Shown: piece after piece, positions 52,475 through 61,220 of the stretch
Layout of the letters: each line of letters begins with the position of its first letter
How positions within the stretch are numbered: position 1 is the stretch's first letter
Translations under genes and position numbers: made by a program
From: JBMYRH01 sp049602155
Lineage (GTDB): Bacteria; Myxococcota_A; UBA9042; PHBI01; JBMYRH01
Assembly: GCA_049602155.1 (NCBI GenBank)
Contig: JBMYRH010000006.1
Location: forward strand, 239,446 to 303,445
DNA: 64,000 nucleotides
Reading direction: 5' to 3'
Notes under the pieces: model-generated
What the model saw: only the letters and a program-made list of their open reading frames with translations
Database searches by the model: none
Told to the model about the DNA's origin: nothing

Positions 52475-55400
52475 TCAGCGGCCCGCTGCGAGGAGCTGCT
52501 CTGCCGCCGCCTTGAGCCATGCCTCACTCTCATTGGCCTGCCATTCGACTGGCTGCCCATGAGCGAGGGCCAGGAGGCGCGCTGTATCGGCCGAGGGGCT
52601 CGGGAGCCGCTCAAGGGCGGCCAGCGCCACCGCTGTGGACTCGGTGCACTTGAGCGCCTCGCGCCAGCCAGAGACCGCCGCAGAGAGCTCGGGTTCGGGC
52701 GCGCTTGGCTGCTCCTCATCGGCGGGAAGGCCCAACGTGTTGATGGCGCTCAGGACAGCAGCGCTGCGCTCCTTCAGCCCCATCGAGGCTAAAGACTCGG
52801 GGGCGATGGGGCGGCCGATGTGGTGCACCTGTCGCCCGTAACCAACGGGGAAATCGAGGGTGGCGTCCATCCGCGCGACGGGGAGCCCACCCGCGAAGCG
52901 GACAGGGACAATCGGGAGGCCAAGGCGGAGCGCGTAGTCGACGAACACCGAGCTCATGGTCTGGACCTCGTCCCGGCAGCTCAAGCCGAGCTCGCCCTCG
53001 ACATGCAAGAAGAGGGAGCGGCCCTCCGCGATGTCGGCTTCGAGGCGCTCCAGGATCCCGAGCATCGAGCCCGGGTCAGACTGATTGAAGTAGACGATAC
53101 GCTCTGGGTAATTGGCCTCTGGGTGAGAGGACGGGACCCGGACGAAGGAGCCGACCCAGCCCGTCTCATGCTCGGCCTTGGCGATGGTCACGATGTCGGA
53201 GCCCAAGAGCGGCGAGAGCAGGGTAGGGAGGAGCATCGACTCCACCTGCACTTGGTGGTTGCCCAAGAGCAGCACGGGCCGGCCACCAAGGGCCGACAGT
53301 GCCTGCGGGTCTTCCAGGACCATGCGATCGACGAACTGGGCACAGAGCGCCTCGAAGAGATCGCCTCCGAGCCAGGCATCGCGCCCCGTCACAGTGTGGC
53401 TGTAGTCCGCCACGCGGGAGAGGTCGAGGGTCGCCGGGCCTGCCGAGCGTGTGACGCACTCCTCTCCGGTCGACGCGACGGTCACGGGGAAACGAGTGAA
53501 GGGGAGCTGGCGCACGCGACCTGCGCCCTCCTCAACCATGACGTCAGCCGGGTGTACCCCGGCCCGTTGGGCCACCTGGTCTTTCACGGACACTTCGGTC
53601 AGGTCGTCGCTCCCGTACAGTGTGGCCACCGTCCCCTTCAGCCAGTCGAGCTGACGCAGGGTCTCGAGGCGGGTCGTCGCCGTCTCGCCGGAGAACTCAG
53701 AGAAGCCTACTCCGGGCACGTGCACTCGGTCGCGTAGGAAGCGGTGCCGCACCGCGCGGTCTTGAGCGGCCGCGGGAACGGGCACGAGGACCTCCACGAC
53801 GCGCATCGCGAGCCACAGACCGGCGTCCGTCGAGAGCTGAATGTCGAGGCGTGGAAAGCGCGGTGCGCCGTCTGGACCAGCGACCACGTCCACCATCCGC
53901 ACCTCGCAGCGCACGTCACCCGACTCTGGAGGGGCGCCATGGAGGCTCAGCCGCTCGACGGCGTAGGGGTAACCCACGTGCCCCTCCGGGACATCCGCGT
54001 GCCATGTGCCGAGGTTGTCGTGAGGGATCGCGTGGAGGGCACCGTCTAGGAGCGCAACGCCGAGCGTGCCACGTGGCGCGGCGCCACCTCCAGCGTCCAG
54101 GATCGCCCGGGAGCCATCGGCGCCGAGCTCCAGGTCACGTAAGATCTGCAACGAGGGGCCATGAAAGAGGACCCCGGTAGCGTAAGGGCAGGGCGCTGGC
54201 GTCGGTCGCTCGAGCGGAGCGAAGAGCTTGGGCGCTGGCGCGAACTCGCGCGCGAGCAGCGCGCGGCCGGTGAGCACGGGCTCGAAGCGAGACATGGCAG
54301 GATCTGGAGCGTCACGCCACACCTCCAACGCGACGACTGCGTCCTCCCCGCGACGTTCTGCGCGGGTGCGGAGGCGCCGCGGAGACTCCACCGTCAGCCA
54401 GCCGTGGGAGGCGACGTCGACCAGGCCGACGACATGCGCTCCAGAGGCCGCCTCGACGGCGGCGCCGACCACTTGGTCCACCGCAGCCATCAGTGGGAGG
54501 ACCGGGGCAGCAAAGCTAGGGCGATGGTCGCTCAACCATCTGTCGACCTCCGGGTCGAGGGTCGTCTCAGCATCCCCAGAGACGCGTCGTCCACCGGGGG
54601 GTGGCTCTGGCCCATCCACGATGCGCATGGTCAAGCCCGTCGCGGTGTAGATACGGAGGCCATCCACCCACAGGTTGGCGTTACAGACCGCGACAATCTC
54701 GTCGACCGACTCGCGCACCTCGGTGACCTCGAGGTCGGACTGGATCAACCGGTTGGTCGGGACCACCTGACCACGGTACTTCCACGTGTGGGGCTCCTTG
54801 ACGCCGATGGCCTCGAACCGCGGGTTGTCAAAGTCCTCACCAAGGCCACGCTCGATCATGTAGGCCTGGAGGAGCTGAATCATCGCCTCGATGCCCAAGC
54901 TCCCTGGCTGCACCGGATCGGTGTAGAAGTGGGCCTTGAAGAACCAGTCGTTCATGTCGACGTCCTTCTCACCGCGCATTCGTCCGAGGCCATGCTCACC
55001 GGCGTCAGGCCAGTAGCCCGTAATGCGGTCGAGCATCAGGAGCTGCCCGGTCGCCAGGGCCAAGCTGCCACCACAGAAGCGCTCGGGCTCCTCCGTGAGC
55101 TCCACGCGGTAGTCGCTGGGCGCCGCCAAGAGTGCGCGCTCCTCTTCACTGGAGCCCACGCCCGCTTGCTGCGCCAGGGCCTGCGCTGGGAAGAAGCCGA
55201 AGCCCGTCTTCAAGGTGTAGACCAGCGTGTCTCCTTGCGTGCAGGTCACGTCGAAGTTCACCAGGAACATGCCCGCGACTTTGGACACGCTGGTGAGCGT
55301 CGCCAGGGTGACCAGAGGCTCACCACCTGGGGTGAGCTCAGCGTGAATCGTCCCAGTCCCGTCGAGGTTCCGGAAGAAGAGCGGGTCCTCGCTCGCGAGC

Positions 55401-58400
55401 GGGCCACCGCCGAAGACCGCCAACCAGCCGCAAGGCTGCAGGGCCGCCTCAAGGAGCACCGCGAAGGGCATCACAGGGTGGCCGTTGTCATCGAAGTACC
55501 AGACCGACTCTGGGATGTCGTAGACGATCTCTACTTCGGACCCGACGATGGTCTCACCGAGGGTGCCCTCGATGCGCCTGACCCGAGACATGAAGTGATA
55601 GGGCGCGCCGGGCAGGCGCGCGATGTGGCGCGTCCCATCAAAGGGCTCTCCGAGGGGCCCGAAGGCGTCCGAGGGCTTACCCCAGGCGCAGGCGACGAGC
55701 GACTCATAGCCGAACTTGAAGCCGTCTATCTCCGCGACCGGCTCTGGGTCGACCCAGCCCTCGAGGAACTCGGGCATGCTTGTGATGGGCCAGTCCGGCG
55801 TCAGCTGGATAGCCATCCTGCGGCCATGGAAGATCTTGAGCCCATCGACGCTGCCGAGCACATCGGCGCGCAAGGTCGGGACAGGCCCATCAATGATCTC
55901 TTGGACAAAGACCTCGTAAGTGAGGTGCCGAGACGACGGGGTGACCTGCCCACGGCAACGAAGCTCAAAGGGCTCACCCGCGACAGGCTCAAAACGCCAG
56001 CCATCTTTCCGCACGGTGTGCCCGCTCGCCGTCATGAACACAGAGAGGGCTTGAAAGCACGCCTCGCTCATCAGCGTCCCGGGCATGCAGGGATCACCCA
56101 TGAAGTGGCCGTCGAGGTACCACTCGTCACCGGTCAACGCGTTATCGACCCGCAGATAGCCGCGGCCCCAAGGTCCGCCCTCTGGCTCAAAGGCCGTCAC
56201 GGCGTCTAAGAGCAACATCCGGTCGCCTTGAATCTTGGGCGTCCGCACGTGGGTCTTAGTGAACTCAAAGGCGTCACCAAAGCAGTCCCAAGGGCGCCCC
56301 TCAGAGAACGCGACGAGCTCATCATGACTGAAGGCGCGCTTTTCGGAGAGCAGCGGCGGCGCGTCCACCCGGGCGTTCTGGATCGGCTCATCCTTTTCAG
56401 CAGACCAGAGCACACCACCGGAGTTCGCGAGCTCGTCTTCGGAGAAGAACCCTGCCTGTCCATTGCGCACGGTCAGGCGCAGCTCCCCATCGACCCGGCA
56501 GTCGTAGTGGAAAAAGAAGATCCGCATCGGGCCCATGCGTGCATGGCCGTCAATGTGAATCTCGTAAGTCACCGTCTCCCCAGGGACGGGCAGGCGACCA
56601 TGGTACGTGAGGTCACAGCCGAGCAAACGGTAGACGCGGTCGCCCTGGCTCTCGAAGTCCGCGCCCAGGTAAGACACCAGCATCAGGTCTGCCTGACCGG
56701 ACTCGACCATGATCCCCGCGGGCATCACTCCCTCGTTGAGGTACCACGCGTCCCAGGTCACGTCGGTCTCAGTCCAGATCGTCCCGGTCCCCATCGAGCC
56801 CGCCTCGGCGTCGATGCCGGTGACGCGATCCGCGAGGAGCAGCAGCCCCTCGGGCATGCGCACCTGATGCCGGTACCCATCTTGCTTCTCAAAGAGCGGC
56901 CCGAAGATCTCGGAGATGCGCCCAGAGGCGTGGATGGCCAGCTCATCGCGGCCCCAAGTTGGGGAGCCCAGCGGCGGAGCGCTCCCCCCCTTGCGTGTCT
57001 CAGGGTGCGCAGGCGCCGCCGTGCTCAACGTCGTCGTGGTCGGGATGGGGGCTGCGGGCGTAGGGGAGGGCGCTGGCGGCGCCGGAGCCACCGGCCGAGA
57101 CGGTGTTGGCGTGACCAAAGGTGAGGGCGTCGCTGCGACGGGGGAGGCCAAGGTCGAGGCGCTCTTTGTCACAGACGGGGGTCGGTGCTGAGGCGCAGGG
57201 GGAGCAGGCGCAGCCCACGCCTGCGGGGACCCGGCCGGAGGCTGACCAAGCGCGGTAATGAGCGCCTGTTGCGCCTGCTGGCGGTGTGCCACGAAGCGCT
57301 GGTGCGACTCCTCCTGAGCGCGCAGGAATTGAGCGTGAGTCTCTGTCATCCGCGCATGATGCTGTGCGAGCGCCATCGTCGTCGGAGGGAGCGGTTGGCT
57401 GCCCAAGGCAGACTGCGACAACGGTTCGAGGACCGCAGAGGGCACGGAGGTCGCGAGCGACCGCGCTGGGACGACGGGAACAGGCCGCGCTGGGGTGACA
57501 TCGACATCGACCCTGGGGGCGACATACGAAGGGCTCGGCGCTGGGGCAGCGTCGCTGCTCACCGGGGGGAGCCATGGAGCTTGGGGCATGGTCTGCACAG
57601 GCGAATCTCCCATCATGGCGGCCTTCTTCGGGGCCTTCGACGGTTCGGCAGGCGTTTCCCCGCGGAGCGCGGGGAGGCTAGGGGCCGGTAGGTGAACGGG
57701 GTAGGTGCGGGCGAGGCCCTCGTCCCGGGTGGTGGAGGAGGCGCTGGCCAAGACGGCCTCAAGGCGCGATGTGTCCATCGGCACGCCGGCAGTCCGCAGC
57801 GTGTTCACGGCCTCGACCAGCTGACTCATCGGGGCGCGCCCACCACGGTCCAAGGAGACCGCGACGTGCTCACGATCACCGAGGGTCCGACTGATCCACT
57901 TGGCGCAGCCGTTCCGCGGGCCATGCTCAATAAAGACGCGGACGCCATCGGCGTAGGCGCGCTCGATGACCGCCGGGAAGTCGAAACGATCGACGGCCAT
58001 GTCCACGATGGCTTGTGCCGCGCGGTCTGCCGTGGCCTCGTAGGACTCACCGGTCGCACCACTGTAGAAGCGCACTCCGGGGACCGCGGTCGTCTCGCGG
58101 TGATGAAGGGTGTACCAAGCGTCCTGGTAGCCACGGATCTCGGGGCAATGAAGGGAGACGGGGTAGCCCAGACGCTGGCACCTGTGTTTCCCAAGCTGCG
58201 CGACCACGCGTGCCGTCGCTACAGCCTCACCGCCTATCACGCAATCACCCGGGGCGTTGAGGATCGTCAGCCGGACATGAGCCTGGTCGACGAGGGCGCT
58301 CAGCACCTCGTCTTCAGGCGCGAGGACGCGGTAGTTATGCCACTCAAGGGTGTCCATCCCCCACGCCTCGCGGACGACATCGAACGAGCCGCCCACGGCG

Positions 58401-61216
58401 CGAGTGAAGATCCCCATGCGGTCGATGTCCGCGTGCATCACGTCGACGTCGTTCCAAGCCTCCATCGCGAAGAGTGCACTCGACTCACCGGAGCAGAAGC
58501 CGATAGCGGCGTCTGGGGCGATGCCGAGCACCTCGCGCGTGATGTCCGCGTGCATCTGCGCGAGCAGCGAGCTGCCCCACAGGCACTGGGCCGGGGTCGG
58601 AGGAGGCCCCTCGGCCTCGAAGATCCACCCTGCGCTCTTCTGAGCCTCAGGGGTGTGCGCCAGAAAGCGCTCTCGTAAGAAGGGGAAGGCGAGCAACAGC
58701 TCAGCGCCCATCCCCCGATAGGAGCCCGCTGGCCCTGTGAAGACGAAGGCGACCTCACCGTCACGGCGCGCACCAGCGGGAGCCACAGTGAGGCTTGGAT
58801 CGATCACCACCGGTGGGGCCGCTGCCTCACCGGTGCTCAGGACCATGCGGTGCGTCGCGCCACCCAAGGCCTCCACAGTCACCGCGACATGTTCGGGCTC
58901 CGATGTCGGTGGCCAAGGCGCCACGCCGCCGGCCTCCGCAGCCGATGCGCGGTAGCGACAGGCGACGGCACCAGCCGCGACCATCAGCAGGCCCGAGGCT
59001 GCGTGTGCGTGCCCGAGCTGTGGGGTCAGGCCGGGGGCCTCTGGCCCGCTGCTGAGGCTAAGGCGCGCTGCTCCCTCTTCACCGAGGACCGCCCACACAG
59101 CGTCTCCGTCGCGCTGGGCGTCGTCGAGCCGCTTCAAGACCATCACGACGGCCGCGTCACCCGCGATCTGCTGCTCAGATCCAAGCGCGCCCTTGGCAGC
59201 CGCGCGCTGCACAGGCTCGCAGCACACATCGACTGCGCCGACGAGGGCCGCGTCCAGCTCGCCCGCGCGGAGGGCGCGTGCGCCTATCTCAAGGCTGACG
59301 ACCCCGGAGAGCTCCTCAGCCGAGATCGTGTAGCCAGGGCCGCGGAGATCAAACTGACTGCACAAGCGGTTCGCGGGGATGTTCGGCATCGCGCCGACGA
59401 TGCCCGCAGCCCCACGGAGGGCGTCGAGCCCATCGCGCGCTTCGGCCACCCAGGCATCATCAAGCGGCGCTCCAGAGGCGCTCGCCCAGCTCCGCGCCCA
59501 CTCAGGCGCACGCCACCGCGCGCCGTTCCGCGCGACCTCTGCGTCGCACTGCATCCCGACGAAGACGCCGGTGCGCTCGGGCGCAGACGCCCGAATCAAT
59601 GGCTCCAAGTCCAGCGCAGCGCGAAGCACTAACAGCTGCTGTGACATGGACTGCTCGAGATCGCGCGGCGGAAAGCGAAGCCCTTTGAGCGGCAGAGAGA
59701 CGGTCGAAGCACGCCCCTCAAGGTTCCCCTCACCATCCTCGCTCAAGCGCCCTCGACCAGAGAGCACATCGGCCACGAAGTCCTCTACGCCCTCGCCACC
59801 AGCCGCCAACACTTGGAGGCCGACGATCGCGACGCGCACATCCTCCTGCGGCCGGGCCACAGGGGTGACCGCTGGCTGCTGACCAGGCGTGTACTCTTCC
59901 ACGACCAAGTGGGCGTTATTGCCCCCAAAGCCAAAGTTGCTCACGGCCGCCACCCGAGGCCCCTCAGAGGGCCACGCCTCAGCCTCGGTCAAGACGCGGA
60001 GAGGTGAACCTGCCGGCAACGCCACGGGCCCCTCTACATGCAAGCTGGCGGGGCGTTGGTGATGCTGAATCGCGCCCAGCACCTTCATGAGCCCCGCGGT
60101 CCCCGAGGCGGTGATCAAGTGCCCCATGTTGGACTTCAAGGAGCCCACAGGGAGGTCTGGAGCCGCCTGAAAGACAGCCGCCATGGTCTCAAGTTCGGCC
60201 GCGTCGCCCACCGAGGTCCCGGTCGCGTGGCACTCCACCAGGGACACCCGAGCGGGGTCGACACCTGACATCGCATACGCCGCACGCATCGCCTCTTGCT
60301 GCCCGTGACTGTCTGGGGCGAGCAGGCCTCCAGCACGACCGTCATTTGAGAGGCCCACGCCGCGAATTACACCGGCGATGACGTCCCCGTCGCGCTCTGC
60401 ATCGACGAGGCGCTTGAGCAGCACAAACGCCGCGCCCTCCGCCGGGACAAGGCCATCGGCCTCAGGGTGAAAGGGCCGACTCTGACCTGTTCGACTGAGG
60501 GCTTTGAGCGCGCTGAAGCCGACGTGGATGATCAAGTCATCAGCAGCGTTAACGCCCCCCGCGAGCATCGCGTCTGCGCGCCCATCGTGGAGTGCATCGC
60601 AGGCGAGCTTTATCGCGTAGAGAGAGGACGCACAGGCAGCATCCAGTGCGTGGGCAGGGCCGCCGAGGCCCAGCCCTTGTCGCACGAGGCTCGCAGGGAG
60701 CCCTGACATGAAGCGGGCCTCTGCGGGAACGCTGGTGACCCCCGCTTGAATGGCGAGAGGCCTCCCAACCTCCTCCCCAAGGGCCTCCAGCCATTCGCGC
60801 TCAGCGAAGGATGACAAGGAGCGGCTGGGGTAAGACAGGTTGCCGAAGATGACGCCGGTGCGGGCACGCACCGCGGCGCTCACCTCCCCAAGGGCTTGTC
60901 CAGCCGCATAGAGGCTCCAACGAACCAGCGTGTCGGCACCCGCGAGGCGCTCTGGCGCCAGGGCGTACCGCTCTGGGTCAAAGGCCTCCTCGAACCCAGC
61001 GACGTAGCCCCCTCGTGCAGACCACGCCTTGTCAGTCGCGTCGCCATCCGGCGCGCACAAGACGAGGTCATGACCGACACGCCATGCCCCATCTGGCGAT
61101 GTGCTTAGGAGATCGCGGCCTGTGGCGACGGACTGCCACAGAGCTTCAGGGGTCAGCGCACCCGGGAGTGCGCACCCTTGACCGACAATTGCGATAGGTT
61201 CAAAGGAGACAGTCAT
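52475..61216 (-). CDS. pfa3: PUFA synthase subunit Pfa3-like (KS-CLF-AT-DH-DH-DH-AGPAT)
   Basis: The ATG at 61216, four bases after the pfa2 stop, gives 2913 residues; an in-frame start at 61291 lies inside pfa2. Domains: ketosynthase (C195 in LDAACASS, H330 in VECHATGT, H366 in KSNMGHL); chain-length factor, where TISAEELSG replaces the Cys site; acyltransferase with elbow G-F-C-S-G (Cys908); Pro/Ala linker with a short helix. Four FabA-like hot-dogs follow: the second (WYLDGHFMGDPCMPG, about 1709) and fourth (WFFKAHFYTDPVQPG, about 2090) keep His, while the first and third look degenerate. Then a DH-type double hot-dog (WLSDHRPSF) and a C-terminal acylglycerol-phosphate acyltransferase with NHQVQVE (about 2650) and FLHVEGE. 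This order matches Pfa3 of Sorangium and Aetherobacter, which make EPA/DHA-type fatty acids. Confidence 0.93.
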   Translation of the reverse strand: MTVSFEPIAIVGQGCALPGALTPEALWQSVATGRDLLSTSPDGAWRVGHDLVLCAPDGDATDKAWSARGGYVAGFEEAFDPERYALAPERLAGADTLVRWSLYAAGQALGEVSAAVRARTGVIFGNLSYPSRSLSSFAEREWLEALGEEVGRPLAIQAGVTSVPAEARFMSGLPASLVRQGLGLGGPAHALDAACASSLYAIKLACDALHDGRADAMLAGGVNAADDLIIHVGFSALKALSRTGQSRPFHPEADGLVPAEGAAFVLLKRLVDAERDGDVIAGVIRGVGLSNDGRAGGLLAPDSHGQQEAMRAAYAMSGVDPARVSLVECHATGTSVGDAAELETMAAVFQAAPDLPVGSLKSNMGHLITASGTAGLMKVLGAIQHHQRPASLHVEGPVALPAGSPLRVLTEAEAWPSEGPRVAAVSNFGFGGNNAHLVVEEYTPGQQPAVTPVARPQEDVRVAIVGLQVLAAGGEGVEDFVADVLSGRGRLSEDGEGNLEGRASTVSLPLKGLRFPPRDLEQSMSQQLLVLRAALDLEPLIRASAPERTGVFVGMQCDAEVARNGARWRAPEWARSWASASGAPLDDAWVAEARDGLDALRGAAGIVGAMPNIPANRLCSQFDLRGPGYTISAEELSGVVSLEIGARALRAGELDAALVGAVDVCCEPVQRAAAKGALGSEQQIAGDAAVVMVLKRLDDAQRDGDAVWAVLGEEGAARLSLSSGPEAPGLTPQLGHAHAASGLLMVAAGAVACRYRASAAEAGGVAPWPPTSEPEHVAVTVEALGGATHRMVLSTGEAAAPPVVIDPSLTVAPAGARRDGEVAFVFTGPAGSYRGMGAELLLAFPFLRERFLAHTPEAQKSAGWIFEAEGPPPTPAQCLWGSSLLAQMHADITREVLGIAPDAAIGFCSGESSALFAMEAWNDVDVMHADIDRMGIFTRAVGGSFDVVREAWGMDTLEWHNYRVLAPEDEVLSALVDQAHVRLTILNAPGDCVIGGEAVATARVVAQLGKHRCQRLGYPVSLHCPEIRGYQDAWYTLHHRETTAVPGVRFYSGATGESYEATADRAAQAIVDMAVDRFDFPAVIERAYADGVRVFIEHGPRNGCAKWISRTLGDREHVAVSLDRGGRAPMSQLVEAVNTLRTAGVPMDTSRLEAVLASASSTTRDEGLARTYPVHLPAPSLPALRGETPAEPSKAPKKAAMMGDSPVQTMPQAPWLPPVSSDAAPAPSPSYVAPRVDVDVTPARPVPVVPARSLATSVPSAVLEPLSQSALGSQPLPPTTMALAQHHARMTETHAQFLRAQEESHQRFVAHRQQAQQALITALGQPPAGSPQAWAAPAPPAPQHRPPSVTKSASTLASPVAATPSPLVTPTPSRPVAPAPPAPSPTPAAPIPTTTTLSTAAPAHPETRKGGSAPPLGSPTWGRDELAIHASGRISEIFGPLFEKQDGYRHQVRMPEGLLLLADRVTGIDAEAGSMGTGTIWTETDVTWDAWYLNEGVMPAGIMVESGQADLMLVSYLGADFESQGDRVYRLLGCDLTYHGRLPVPGETVTYEIHIDGHARMGPMRIFFFHYDCRVDGELRLTVRNGQAGFFSEDELANSGGVLWSAEKDEPIQNARVDAPPLLSEKRAFSHDELVAFSEGRPWDCFGDAFEFTKTHVRTPKIQGDRMLLLDAVTAFEPEGGPWGRGYLRVDNALTGDEWYLDGHFMGDPCMPGTLMSEACFQALSVFMTASGHTVRKDGWRFEPVAGEPFELRCRGQVTPSSRHLTYEVFVQEIIDGPVPTLRADVLGSVDGLKIFHGRRMAIQLTPDWPITSMPEFLEGWVDPEPVAEIDGFKFGYESLVACAWGKPSDAFGPLGEPFDGTRHIARLPGAPYHFMSRVRRIEGTLGETIVGSEVEIVYDIPESVWYFDDNGHPVMPFAVLLEAALQPCGWLAVFGGGPLASEDPLFFRNLDGTGTIHAELTPGGEPLVTLATLTSVSKVAGMFLVNFDVTCTQGDTLVYTLKTGFGFFPAQALAQQAGVGSSEEERALLAAPSDYRVELTEEPERFCGGSLALATGQLLMLDRITGYWPDAGEHGLGRMRGEKDVDMNDWFFKAHFYTDPVQPGSLGIEAMIQLLQAYMIERGLGEDFDNPRFEAIGVKEPHTWKYRGQVVPTNRLIQSDLEVTEVRESVDEIVAVCNANLWVDGLRIYTATGLTMRIVDGPEPPPGGRRVSGDAETTLDPEVDRWLSDHRPSFAAPVLPLMAAVDQVVGAAVEAASGAHVVGLVDVASHGWLTVESPRRLRTRAERRGEDAVVALEVWRDAPDPAMSRFEPVLTGRALLAREFAPAPKLFAPLERPTPAPCPYATGVLFHGPSLQILRDLELGADGSRAILDAGGGAAPRGTLGVALLDGALHAIPHDNLGTWHADVPEGHVGYPYAVERLSLHGAPPESGDVRCEVRMVDVVAGPDGAPRFPRLDIQLSTDAGLWLAMRVVEVLVPVPAAAQDRAVRHRFLRDRVHVPGVGFSEFSGETATTRLETLRQLDWLKGTVATLYGSDDLTEVSVKDQVAQRAGVHPADVMVEEGAGRVRQLPFTRFPVTVASTGEECVTRSAGPATLDLSRVADYSHTVTGRDAWLGGDLFEALCAQFVDRMVLEDPQALSALGGRPVLLLGNHQVQVESMLLPTLLSPLLGSDIVTIAKAEHETGWVGSFVRVPSSHPEANYPERIVYFNQSDPGSMLGILERLEADIAEGRSLFLHVEGELGLSCRDEVQTMSSVFVDYALRLGLPIVPVRFAGGLPVARMDATLDFPVGYGRQVHHIGRPIAPESLASMGLKERSAAVLSAINTLGLPADEEQPSAPEPELSAAVSGWREALKCTESTAVALAALERLPSPSADTARLLALAHGQPVEWQANESEAWLKAAAEQLLAAGR

Positions 61217-61220
61217 TGGC

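Noticed and set aside
54161..56209. A 682-codon open frame antisense to the dehydratase region of pfa3
   Set aside because: Composition is rich in Arg, Gly, Asp and His as expected from an antisense reading of a GC-rich gene; no domain is seen and the opposite strand has strong hot-dog motifs.
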